A stretch of DNA of 64,000 nucleotides, taken from NCBI RefSeq assembly GCF_000224145.3, contig NW_004190397.2, positions 601,196 through 665,195 on the forward strand, in the 5' to 3' direction. Below the pieces are notes generated by a model. The model was not told where the DNA came from. It made no database searches and saw only the letters and a program-made list of their open reading frames with translations. The translations under genes and the position numbers were made by a program. The stretch comes from Ciona intestinalis (lineage: Eukaryota; Chordata; Ascidiacea; Phlebobranchia; Cionidae). Shown piece after piece: positions 23,901 through 62,846 of this stretch; position 1 is the stretch's first letter, and each line of letters starts with the position of its first letter.

Positions 23901-24177
23901 ATTGGCATGCGTGGGACAAATTGTGGCGTGCATCACCAAAAGTCTGTAAAAAAATCGCGGGTGCACCTGCCATACTCTGCAGTCTGTCTGGGTAAAGAAT
24001 ACCCCATTATAAACGAATGAATGTAAATTAAATTAGCTTGGTTGCATTAACCGAAAAAAAACATATCTTACCGTTTTCCGTGTTTTTATTAACCGGTGAT
24101 GCTTCATTTTGATCATCGCGCGTGGGTTTTACGCTTTGAGATGGAACAGAAAACTTGCGTTTGAAACTTGGCTTCAT
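14902..24177 (-). CDS. ZCWPW1: CW and PWWP domain chromatin reader (ZCWPW1-type), 657 aa
   Basis: In mammals this family reads histone H3 with K4me3 (CW) and K36me3 (PWWP) and acts in meiotic recombination. Sixteen coding exons join in frame: 24072-24177, 23626-23705, 23193-23280, 22803-22884, 22413-22600, 21676-21768, 21114-21237, 20072-20188, 19782-19851, 18646-18741, 17775-17928, 17212-17301, 16580-16693, 16292-16493, 15693-15940, 14902-15023. The total of 657 residues is close to human ZCWPW1 (648). The CW finger is at about 213-258: GVWVQC, ERDCLKWRFLP, GFWRC, and the fourth Cys C255. The PWWP is at about 281-348: GSIVWAKMAGYP, PWPAMVDSDPDTD, YHVVFLD, AWIPSRCIEPY; the signature reads P-P-W-P. 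The rest is Lys/Ser-rich and low complexity, with an acidic C-terminus (FSDLEMDDV, LDDLMPDI). The exon 5 acceptor at 22600 was chosen because it keeps the frame. ZCWPW2 is the alternative, made less likely by length. Confidence 0.9.
15975..16280 (+). repeat. 71-bp minisatellite array filling ZCWPW1 intron 14
   Basis: About four units of the 71-bp sequence (landmarks 'gtgtataagaagacaccc', 'agtgagcatgaggtgtatga', 'tacaccatgtgtgtctgg'). The intron is 15941-16291, so the array leaves only about 11 bp to the 5' splice site and about 34 bp to the acceptor. Confidence 0.85.
16725..17150. mobile_element. Two TTA-tailed repeat pieces in opposite orientation, ZCWPW1 intron 12
   Basis: A plus-strand head fragment lies at about 16725-16790. 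A minus-strand copy at about 16996-17150 begins with the ATA/TTA-rich tail and 'tttgattacggaagcgaaga'. AT-rich sequence separates them. Confidence 0.6.
17355..17525 (+). mobile_element. SINE 5' half in ZCWPW1 intron 11
   Basis: tRNA-like region 'gctggattcaaggctcgctg', then 'cagtggtcattaatgggttg' and 'taaattatcagccatac'. It is followed at 17558 by a MITE. Confidence 0.65.
17558..17733. mobile_element. MITE family A in ZCWPW1 intron 11
   Basis: 'ggggcaagatgggacatt' at the left and 'cccatcttaccccacg' at the right, with a typical interior. It ends about 40 bp from the coding exon at 17775. Confidence 0.7.
17970..18590 (-). repeat. Tandem array of ~100-bp SINE-tail units, ZCWPW1 intron 10
   Basis: About five consecutive segments each read 'tgtaacttactttatccttg', '...acagtcattataacac', 'ttctgtttcatacacctcat', '..cgcttacgagtt'. 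They match the SINE 3' portion in reverse and repeat head to tail without the rest of the element. This looks like an intermediate between the dispersed SINE and the 71-bp minisatellite. Confidence 0.65.
18940..19225 (-). mobile_element. SINE pieces with 'gtgaggtcc' motif, ZCWPW1 intron 9
   Basis: 'ttctttatgggtgaggtcct' and 'ggcctattaccccaacaccc' belong to a second SINE-like 3' end, also seen near 38530, 46855 and 52320. A common-type SINE piece follows (19025-19225). Confidence 0.55.
19335..19725 (+). mobile_element. SINE with ~170-bp internal tandem duplication, ZCWPW1 intron 9
   Basis: The block from 'gggcaagacac' to 'taacgactgtcgtt' occurs twice in a row (about 19345-19505 and 19512-19683), each with 'ccaacgtccaacccagtgg'. 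The element ends in 'aaagtaagttacattcattc'. It ends about 55 bp from exon 9. Confidence 0.7.
20200..20755. mobile_element. Pair of SINEs in inverted orientation, ZCWPW1 intron 7
   Basis: A tail-first (minus) copy at about 20200-20515 is followed by a plus-strand copy at about 20530-20755. Together they could form a hairpin in the transcript next to exon 8. Confidence 0.65.
20865..21015. mobile_element. Degenerate MITE family A, ZCWPW1 intron 7
   Basis: Interior motifs 'aacaattaacaacgctct' and 'tttgtttactaccgaatggg' are present; the ends are largely lost. Confidence 0.5.
21470..21650 (+). mobile_element. SINE copy with the second 3' end type, ZCWPW1 intron 6
   Basis: tRNA-like B-box region 'ccaggttcaatgctcgatac', then 'gtgtccttgggcaagacc', and a 3' end 'ctgtaggacctcacccacat'. 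It ends 26 bp from the exon 6 donor. Confidence 0.6.
22009..22336. mobile_element. hAT-like MITE, 328 bp, ZCWPW1 intron 5
   Basis: The ends are inverted: CAGTGTTTCTCAACCTTTTT on the left and CGGTTGAGAACCACTG on the right. CAGTGGTTCTCAA-type ends are characteristic of hAT elements. I could not see a convincing 8-bp target duplication. Confidence 0.65.
23025..23560. mobile_element. TTA-tailed repeat pieces flanking ZCWPW1 exon 3
   Basis: A minus-oriented piece at about 23025-23110 and a plus-oriented piece at about 23405-23545 ('gaccacgcttattttcttcc', 'tttgtcgctatatcctgtct') lie on either side of the exon at 23193-23280. Together they form an inverted pair around it. Confidence 0.6.
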
Positions 24178-25081
24178 GTTGACTTAAAATAAACGATTCT
24201 TAGCCCTAAATAGATAGTACTAGTAGCACACGCAACTGTTTAGAAATTGTAAGTTATACAAGACGTAACACTTACGTTTTAAACTAATAAATAACGCTGG
24301 CTTTTTGTTTAAGACAAAAGAAAATTTGGCAAACAACAAATTTCTTGTGGAAAATTTTAGAAGTTTGCCGCCAAATTTACAAGAGAGCAATGAATGCATT
24401 ATCCCAGTGGGGTAGTAATAAAGTAAAGGGCCTTTAGATTAGAGCAATTTGTGCAGTTTTTTTAAATAATGTTGAGCGCCATATTACGTCCACCGTTCTT
24501 TACAAGTTTAAAAGTAAATTTAATAATATATTTATTATGGATATGATAGTAGCAAGTCGATTCTGAAGAAACAAATATATTTAATAAAAAAATGAAGCAG
24601 TCTGTTAGTAATTCAGCTTGTACTTGGTCTATATGTTTATAATTCTCTTGGAAACTTTTGGAGACTGCATTGTACATTTCCTCTTTAATGCCCAATATTG
24701 TAATCCAAACTACCAATGTTGTAGCCACCTGGTTTAACTAACTTGTTTAATTTACCATTAATTTCTGCTTAAAGCAGGATTCGATGCCGTTTAACAACGT
24801 ATTCACTGTTTTTAACATTGTAACATAAAGCAGTATAGTTTTCATTTACAACGGTATCTACAGAAAGTTTAAATGTTTGACAACAAAAAGTGTTTGTACA
24901 AAACTTAATAAACAGAAAACACAACAGTGAAATAAACATACAGTCAGTGGCAGATACGAAAAGCATTAGAATAGTGAAATAGTGGGTTTTTCTAGTTTGC
25001 AGATGTTACAATACAGATAACATTACGGTCAGTGGCCCAGTCAGTGTTGCCAGAAAAAAATCAATATTAAATTCTTCACAA
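24178..25081. other. Intergenic between ZCWPW1 start and PCNX stop
   Basis: Holds the promoter side of the ZCWPW1-type gene (left) and probably the 3' UTR of PCNX (right). Two minus-strand open frames (24462-24728 and 24769-24966) begin with or contain hydrophobic stretches, but they match nothing I recognise and are not joined by a convincing intron. I do not call them genes. Confidence 0.5.
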
Positions 25082-55800
<30,719 letters not shown>

Positions 55801-56602
55801 GGCTGGATCTTTACAGCTTATGTTTAAAAACCTAACTCATTATTTTAAACGGTAATTTTTTTTCAAAAATACTGGTTTAACACTGTAAAAAAAACATAAT
55901 AGGAATTTTTATGTGGTTGTATGTGGAAAATGTTACAGAATAACCAGGGCGTTGGGAAAATGCATGGATAAAGTAAAAAATACAAAATTGTAGCAGCATA
56001 GAAGCGTACTTAACTATTTTTTTTACAAGTAAAAAATTGTTTTGGCAATGAAAAATAAGCGTGTATATATCATATGTATACTTGATAATTCTGCCACAAC
56101 TGAAAAAAAAATTGTAAAAAAAAGACAAAACCATAATTAATAACATGACTGACAAAAAATGACCTAACAATAGTTTGTGCCATGCAGTTTATGAGCAATT
56201 TTAATAAGTAATACAACTTTTTTGCAGTTGTAGAAACCACTGGGGTGATTTCAAGGAACAAGCTGGTGTAGTTATTCAGTAAAAATTTTTTTTTTTTAAA
56301 AGACATCAATTTGCAAAGGCTGAAAATATGAAAACATGAAAAAAATGATTTACTGATATAAGTTAGTTAATAGTCAATAGTCATTAGACCTAACATTTAA
56401 CACATTTTTTCCGCTGTGGTGTGGAAAGAAATATCTGACTAATAGTAAACAATAAAAAAACAATTAATTTGCAAAGGCGCAAAATATGAAAACATTAAAT
56501 TACTAGTATACATTGGCCCGTTTAAAAATTGTTATTTTTCCGCACAGTTGTAGAATTAAATACCTTGCAAATGGTAAACACATTCTTAAACAACATAAAA
56601 AA
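55801..56602. other. Intergenic between PCNX start and MTG1 stop
   Basis: AT-rich, with no family-like ORF. It holds the PCNX promoter side and the presumed MTG1 3' UTR. A short motif ('ttgcaaaggc...gaaaatatgaaaac') occurs twice, near 56310 and 56470, suggesting a small direct duplication of about 160 bp. Confidence 0.5.
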
Positions 56603-57691
56603 TTACGTTTCATTCTCATCATCATAAAACTCTGTTTCTTCATTAAACTTATGAATGAACTCAAAATTTAAAACATCATCAAGTAAAAAATTTCCCAATT
56701 TTCCTTCTCGGAAAGCCTTTAAGAAAACAGAGGCTGCCTGATCGAAATCTGGTATTTTAACATGGACTTTACCAGTACCAGTTTGCACTGCACGAGTCTG
56801 AAACTGATTAGTTTCATTTGAAATGTGTTTCAAGAGAGTTAGGCTACAGTCTATAGGTCCTGGGAGATTAAAGTACTTTGTGTATGTAAAATCCCTATGT
56901 TTGTTCAGAGTGTATAGTAGGTAATCTGCCACCATGCTTGGTCCCATTACATGGTCATGTACTGTGTTGCATAAAGCAAGCTTCATGCCTACATGCATGT
57001 CTGTAATGTGTGGCTCAAAAATCCCTGGAGTATCAAGCAAATAAACAGCAGGATTACTTGAGACTTGAACCCTATTCATTACTGCTCTAGTATGGCCAGG
57101 ATTTCGTCCTACTTCTGGTCCCCCTTTTCTCCCCAAGTTGCCAGCCCTTAGGGCTTTTATTAACGAGGATTTACCAACGTTTGGAATGCCTACAACCATA
57201 ATATTAATGTCCATGTCTCCTTCTCTGTCGTGGCGGTGGCTTTTTTGCACCAAATTCACGCACGCTGGTATTATCCGATGAACGGACGGGTGGCATTGCC
57301 CTGCTGATAACAGTTCCGTAAAAATAACATTTTCGACGTTTTTTTCTCGGTAAAACTCGAATATTGCGTCTACATGCTGCTTTGTAAACTGCACCAAGTC
57401 AATTTTATTCAACAACAAAAGATAAGGCTTTGAACTGAGCGCTTGTTGGAGCCCTGGGTTTCGTCCAGAAATCGGGATACGAGCGTCGTGTATTTCAATG
57501 ATACAATCTACGTTTTTTAAAACTCTGCGCATTTTGATAAGTCCTTTACCCATGTGTCGAGGGAACCAGTGCTTAAAGCTTGGCTTCGGGCCAAAGTCAA
57601 ATTGGTTCCGCATTGTGAACTCTTGGGAATATTTGCGTACAGCATATCTAGTTCGCATTTTCCCCAGGAAACTTCGCGTAAATTGATGCAT
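56603..57691 (-). CDS. MTG1: Mitochondrial ribosome-associated GTPase 1
   Basis: Circularly permuted GTPase of the YlqF/RbgA family, needed for assembly of the large mitochondrial ribosomal subunit at the inner membrane. A single uninterrupted exon of 362 residues starts at the first true ATG (57689-57691, MHQFTRSFLGK); the open frame extends further upstream without an ATG. Permuted motifs are in the order G4 NKID (95-98), G1 GIPNVGKSS (168-176), G3 DTPG (220-223), and GHTR as the switch region. The N-terminus contains HWFPRHMGKGL, typical of the family, and is basic, fitting a mitochondrial presequence. It is intronless, unlike its neighbours. A good 3' splice acceptor (TTTACAG at about 57717) precedes the ATG, so a spliced leader or a 5'-UTR intron is likely. 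It is divergent from QRSL1. Confidence 0.95.
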   Translation of the reverse strand: MHQFTRSFLGKMRTRYAVRKYSQEFTMRNQFDFGPKPSFKHWFPRHMGKGLIKMRRVLKNVDCIIEIHDARIPISGRNPGLQQALSSKPYLLLLNKIDLVQFTKQHVDAIFEFYREKNVENVIFTELLSAGQCHPSVHRIIPACVNLVQKSHRHDREGDMDINIMVVGIPNVGKSSLIKALRAGNLGRKGGPEVGRNPGHTRAVMNRVQVSSNPAVYLLDTPGIFEPHITDMHVGMKLALCNTVHDHVMGPSMVADYLLYTLNKHRDFTYTKYFNLPGPIDCSLTLLKHISNETNQFQTRAVQTGTGKVHVKIPDFDQAASVFLKAFREGKLGNFLLDDVLNFEFIHKFNEETEFYDDENET

Positions 57692-58178
57692 TATGATTCT
57701 ATACGTGTCGTATGCTTCTGTAAACACTATTTGCAGTTAAAAGAAACAACTTTTCCTTGACATGAAACAACAAACTATGCTGAAACAGATTCACAATACT
57801 GTACTACCTCATTTGGCAAACACCATTGAACAACTGGCGAGAGAACTAAAAAAGCAATTTTTAACCACAAACTTTTTCTTTTCCCCCTTTTTTCTTTTTG
57901 TTATAACTTTTTTCTTTTTAAAATCTAGGAATTAGGTGAGAGAGTGGCGTAATCACCGAAATTAGAAAAATGTTTTTATTTTTTAAACGAGTTTCTGTCC
58001 ATTAATAAAATATGATTAAAACTTGACTAAAAAAATAAGAACTTCTAAAATTGACCAAGTTTGAAATACTGTTAAAAAGGAAATTCATATAAAAACAGGG
58101 GGATTTCCCAAAATTGAAACACAATATTAGTAAAGTCAGAATTTTAAAACTGGTCGTGCATGCTGTTTTTCATTACCA
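57692..58178. promoter_or_regulatory. Divergent promoter region between MTG1 and QRSL1
   Basis: 487 bp separate the two start codons, which point away from each other. No TATA box or repeat stands out. A T-rich stretch near 57880-57920 may be the pyrimidine tract of an MTG1 leader intron or simple low complexity. Shared control is an inference from the arrangement and the common mitochondrial translation role. Confidence 0.5.
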
Positions 58179-61100
58179 ATGGCCAGCAATGGAATTTTAC
58201 AGAAATCTACAGTGCAGGTACAGAAATACATTTATGTATGTATATACATATATAAAATAATTCAGTAGGATATTTATCTTTTAGACACAAAATAAGAAAG
58301 TACCTTTCAAATTGAAATTTCAGATTGCATCTTTGATTCGGAATGGTGCTATTTCAAAAGATGTGGTTGCAAGAGAGTGTTACAAAAGAATTGAAGAGAT
58401 AAAACCTCTTAATGCATTCATAACAGTAGTAGATGACCATACTAATAAGAACCATGGGTCTACCGAGTAAGTTATGTTGTATTTTACTTTGTAGTTCTAT
58501 ATTCAAAATATCTGCTATTGGCAGCACTTTAGGTCATTTTTTTATAAAAAAATGAAGCTATTTGCTTGAAACATTATGTAATATTATGCACCAGCGCATG
58601 CAGATTAAAAAATGTTTATGCCAGAGTTAAACCAATATCCATTTTCTCTGTTATATTAACTGTTGTGTTAATGTTTCAGCCTACCCCTTCATGGAGTCCC
58701 ATTTGCTGTGAAAGACAATTTCAGTACTGTGGGTGTCAGAACTACATGTGCTTCCAATATGTTGAAAGATTACGTTCCTACATTCAATGCTACAGTTGTT
58801 GATAGACTTCTAAAGGCTGGAGCTGTGATGATGGGCAAAACTAATATGGATGAATTTGCTATGGGGTATGTGTTTGTTTTTAAGAATGGCTCATTGTTTT
58901 TCTGCTAGGTGTAGCGACCACGCTTATTTTCTTCAAATTAAATATAAAATATCTTTTAAACAGTAACCGTGATTTAATAACTGTTGCTTTGTCGCTATAT
59001 TCTGTTTTTTTTTAATATTTTTTAATCTTCGCTACCATAATCTAAGAAACAAATAAAAGTTATTATTATAATTATTTAAATTAATAATACCATGCATATT
59101 TAGTTTATAACTTAAAACACACTCAAACCTTTTAACTAGACCAGCCCACATTAGACTAATGGGCCAACACTGGCCTGCATCTATGGTTGTAGGACCTTAC
59201 CCATATAGAAAACAAATCACATTCATTGTTTAAAATACAAAACAGAATAGCAAAATCAGAATTAAAACATTTGCAGAGTGAATTTTTATATTTAACTATA
59301 TATATAGTCCTAACTTTTAGTTTTTTCTCTTTCAGCAAGAATTTTAATTTTTCGACAGAATTTTATTTTTGGCCAACATTATTTTTAGGTCCGGTTCAGT
59401 TAACTCCTTATTTGGTCCTGTACGAAGCCCATGGCTTTATGACTTTAACAATACAGATAATTCTGATTGGTTTATTTGTGGTGGGAGCTCTGGTGGTAGT
59501 GCAGTTGCTGTGGCAACAGGAGCAAGCTATTTGTAAGTGTAAACATATTATTCAATATAACATTAGCAAAGTTTTATGGCAGTGCATGTTTCTGGAGAGT
59601 TAGACTACAATCTGTAGGCCTTGGGAGATTGTAGTACTTTGTGTTTTGCTTGCAACCCTGTTTAATCGAATTAATTTATATTAATAGTATAATATATGCA
59701 GAACTTTGTGTAAATGTTAGAGGTCCCTGAAGTTTATCATACAACACCCAGTTTGGGAAGCCTTGGAATTTTACTATGACCCACGGCCCTATCGTAAAAT
59801 TCTACAAAACTTAGCAGAAACCCTTGTCTTTGTTTGTGCATTTAGGTGATTTATGAGAATGTCCTTACGGTCAGTTTATGATACCGTGGGTTTAGCAGCC
59901 ACGCTTTTATCTGACACTTTTACTTAACGATTTACCTACAGCGTGTTTATAGCAAATTAGCGATTGTCGTTTTATTGCTAATTCTTTTTTCTTCATTACT
60001 TAAATGAATGAATGAATGTAACTTACTTTATCCTCGCGTAGCCGGAAAACGACAGCCGTTATCACACGGGTTTAACACCTCGTGCCAGCTTACGAGTTAC
60101 CATGTATGTTACTTTGTGGGTGATTATTATTTTTTTTTTTGTATTGCTGATAATTTGGACCACCCATTAGTGACCACTGGGTTGAAGCAATTGTCGTTAA
60201 GTGTCTTGCCCAATGACACATACCCCCACAATGGTAGCAGCGTCGAGGNNNNNNNNNNNNNNNNNNNNNNNNNNNNNNNNNNNNNNNNNNNNNNNNNNNN
60301 NNNNNNNNNNNNNNNNNNNNNNNNNNNNNNNNNNNNNNNNNNNNNNNNNNNNNNNNNNNNNNNNNNNNNNNNNGTTATACAGAAAACTAATCACCCAACA
60401 AGTTAAATACATGGTAACTTATAAATGTCACGAGGTGTTTGAAAAAGATCACCTGTGTTATAACAACTGTAGTTTTTAACCCCTCAAGGATAAAGCAAGT
60501 TACATTAATCAAACTTTTATTCTTCAACCTTAGGAGTACAATGTTCCTGGTATGTCACCTGAGGTCATTGAAGCGTGGAATCGAACAGCGGACATTTTTG
60601 AGAATGCTGGTGCAAGAGTTGTGCAGGTAATTTGTGGTAAATCAAGGTTATAAAGAAACATAAAATGTAGTACCTTTATTTCTTTTCGATTACGGTAGCA
60701 AAGATTTAGAAATATTTTAATTAAAAAGACAGGATATAGCGACATAACAACAGTTGTTAAAAAACGCTTTCAGTTAAAAACATATTTACATTAAATTTAA
60801 AAAATAAGCGTGGTCGCTACACCTAGCAGACAAACAGGCCATTTATGTTTAACTGAACATATTTTGTAATTTATTTTTATCTGCATTATAGGTAAGCCTC
60901 CCGCATACAGAGTATTCAATACCATGTTACCAAGTGCTTGGCGCAGCTGAAGTGGCATCTAACATGGCTAGGTAAATAAGTAATAAATGAATGTAACTTA
61001 CTTAATCCGCGCATGGCTAGAAAACAACAGCCGTTATAACATGGATGTTCTGTTTCATAGACCTTGTGCCAACTTACGCGTTACCATATATGTTACTTTG

Positions 61101-62424
61101 TGGGGGGGATTTTTTTCATGTATGGCGTTTTTATCGTCCCGTTTGGTAAAAAAAAATAGGAAGGACTCTAAAAAAAACATTGTATGTGTGTAACAAACAT
61201 AGGTGCCTAACATAGCCTTGCCCTGGAATGAATTATAATACCCTGTTTCAATAATCAAGTAAGTTTCTGTCAATCTATCACAAAATGGATTGCCATTATC
61301 AATTCAACTGATATCAGCACATGTGAACAGTACCTTGCTTAACAAGAATAACTTAATAGGAATAAGTATGTGGCCGAAAAGAAGCCTGGTTTTTCTAAAA
61401 ATAGGCGCCAATGATAACAAATCTCTTAAAATATGCATATTTACAGGTTTGATGGTTTGGAGTTTGGCCACAGAGTTGAAGGCGATTACACAGAAAAGAT
61501 GTATGCCCGATCTAGAAGTGAAGGTTTTAATGAGACTGTTGCTGGAAGAATACTTGCTGGCAATTATTTCCTACTTAAAAGGTTAACGGCAATTGCTCCA
61601 ACCCAGTGGTCACTAATAGGTTGTCCAAATTATCCGCTATGCATAAAAAATCCCCAATAAATAATCACCCACAATGTAACATTATGTCAATGTATTCTTT
61701 GGGCAAGACACTTAACGGCAATTGCTCCAACCTAGTGGTCACTAATAGTTTATCTAAATTATCATATGCCTAAAAAATCCCCAATAAATAATTACCCACA
61801 ATGGAACATACTTGTATTAGGTATATAAAACAAAACACCCATGTTTAACAACTGTCGTTGCTTCAACCCATTGGCCCCTTCTGGTTTGTCTAAAATAAAT
61901 TGTCAGCCATTTAAAAAATTCCCAAAGTTGTAATGACTGTTGTTGCCCAGCCATGCAAGGATATTGCAATTTTTATTTTACCTAGTTCTCTTTCTTACAG
62001 CAACTATGAAAAGTATTACGAAAAAGCAATGAAAGTTCGCCGGCTCATAACGGATGACTTCCTAAACATATTTTCCACCAAAGAAAATTTAAGAGTGGGT
62101 GGGAGACCCCAAACAATGGGAATGTCAAATAGCAGTGTTGATATCTTGCTTACTCCAGCAATGGTGTCACCTAGCCCACTATATAGTGAATTCAATCAAA
62201 GAAGTAACCGCCACAGAACTGTAGAGCATGATGTATGCCTTCAGCCTGTTAACCTAGCAGGCGTGCCGGCAATTTCAGTGCCTGTCAATCTATCACAAAA
62301 TGGACTGCCGATATCAATGCAGTTGATATCAGCACACTTTAATGACAGTACTTTGCTTAGTACTGCGAAATTTTTAGAACAGTCGGTGTCTTTTCCTTGT
62401 TTTAAGTTTCCGGACATTATTTAA
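58179..62424 (+). CDS. QRSL1: Glutamyl-tRNA(Gln) amidotransferase subunit A, mitochondrial (incomplete at a gap)
   Basis: The amidase subunit of the GatCAB complex, which turns Glu-tRNA(Gln) into Gln-tRNA(Gln) in mitochondria. Visible coding exons: 58179-58217, 58324-58466, 58680-58865, 59389-59532, 60534-60626, 60892-60971, 61447-61581, 62001-62424. The catalytic Lys is K72 ([10 protein letters not shown]), and the amidase signature GGSSGGSA is at about 154-161. The next expected block, carrying the nucleophile Ser (usually GSDTGGSxR) and about 90 residues, is absent. Exon 4 ends in phase 2 but the next visible exon starts in phase 0, which supports a missing exon or exons, and the 125-N gap lies between them. 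The remaining parts ([77 protein letters not shown]) match the family. The start ATG at 58179 was chosen for length and frame. Confidence 0.92.
58895..59075 (+). mobile_element. TTA-tailed repeat, near full length, QRSL1 intron 3
   Basis: 'ctgctaggtgtagcgaccac' to 'aatctaagaaacaaataaaa' and a TTA tail, starting 30 bp after the exon 3 donor. Confidence 0.7.
59585..59650 (-). pseudogene. MTG1-derived fragment in QRSL1 intron 4
   Basis: About 60 bp ('tttctggagagttagactac', 'gccttgggagattgtagtac', 'tttgtgt') match MTG1 coding sequence at 56827-56885 at roughly 80% or more, in the same relative orientation. It starts some 50 bp after the exon 4 donor. Confidence 0.6.
60004..60510. mobile_element. 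Two SINE copies in opposite orientation around the assembly gap, QRSL1
   Basis: A minus-oriented copy runs tail-first from 60004 into the gap at its tRNA-like head. After the gap, a plus-oriented copy (60374-60510) runs to its tail. The inverted pair explains why assembly failed here. Confidence 0.75.
60249..60373. other. Assembly gap (125 N) inside QRSL1
   Basis: Lies between QRSL1 exons 59389-59532 and 60534-60626, exactly where about 90 residues of the amidase domain are missing. The true gap is therefore probably longer than 125 bases. Confidence 0.95.
60670..60840 (-). mobile_element. TTA-tailed repeat, near full length, QRSL1
   Basis: Reverse orientation: 'ttcgattacggtagcaaaga' to 'agcgtggtcgctacacctag' and 'cagacaaaca'. 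It fills most of the intron 60627-60891. Confidence 0.75.
60975..61110 (-). mobile_element. SINE 3' fragment, QRSL1
   Basis: Starts a few bases after the donor at 60971 with the GAATG-type tail ('aataaatgaatgtaacttac') and ends at 'gttactttgtgggggg'. Confidence 0.65.
61264..61345 (+). pseudogene. Fragment of QRSL1 last exon inside a QRSL1 intron
   Basis: 'tctgtcaatctatcacaaaa', 'tggattgccattatcaattc', 'tgatatcagcaca' and 'cagtaccttgcttaacaa' match the last coding exon at about 62281-62360 with scattered differences. No splice signals frame it, so it looks like a decayed partial duplication. Confidence 0.7.
61583..61965 (+). mobile_element. SINE pieces in tandem, last QRSL1 intron
   Basis: The block 'ggcaattgctccaaccc...tagtggtcactaata' occurs at 61586 and again at about 61710, each followed by 'aaaaatccccaataaataat'. 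The second copy continues to 'ttgcccagccatgcaaggat'. The first begins right at the exon donor (61581). Confidence 0.65.
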
Positions 62425-62846
62425 TTCAAATATACTTATTTTATCTGATGTGTGATATTTTCTGGTACTGATGTTTAATGCTGAATGCTGCTAATGCTGA
62501 ATGCTGCTAAAAATTGTTTAAACCCAGTGGTCACTCATGGACGGTTGTCCATGTTATACGGCCATACGGACTTAAAAGCAGGTACAAGGTGTATGAAATA
62601 TGTATCCTGTGTTCCAACTAAAAGAAGAATAAATGTCATTCATTCATTTTTTTCATATTTTTAGTTCACCGTTTTATGCAGTTACACAAATGAAGCAAAA
62701 AACAAATACCCATAAAATGTAACAAAGTGTCAAAAGAGACAAACTTAAATTTTTCACAATGCCTTGTTGAAAACTTGCAGTAAAAGTGCTACAACAGTCA
62801 ATGGGACAAAAAACATTCAAAACTTGCAGCCATTAAGTGGAAAGCA
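62425..62846. other. Convergent 3' region of QRSL1 and MNS1
   Basis: 422 bp between the two stop codons. It contains a diverged SINE 3' part (about 62518-62650, ending in ATTC repeats) and otherwise AT-rich sequence. A tandem 'gctgaatgctgctaat' duplication lies near 62480-62505. Confidence 0.6.

Noticed and set aside
24462-24966. Two minus-strand open frames with hydrophobic stretches between ZCWPW1 and PCNX
   Set aside because: No recognisable family and no convincing intron to join them. The position fits the PCNX 3' UTR.
57692-57727. Upstream extension of MTG1 by 12 residues
   Set aside because: The extended frame begins with GTG, not ATG, and overlaps the likely splice acceptor. The ATG at 57691 is the supported start.
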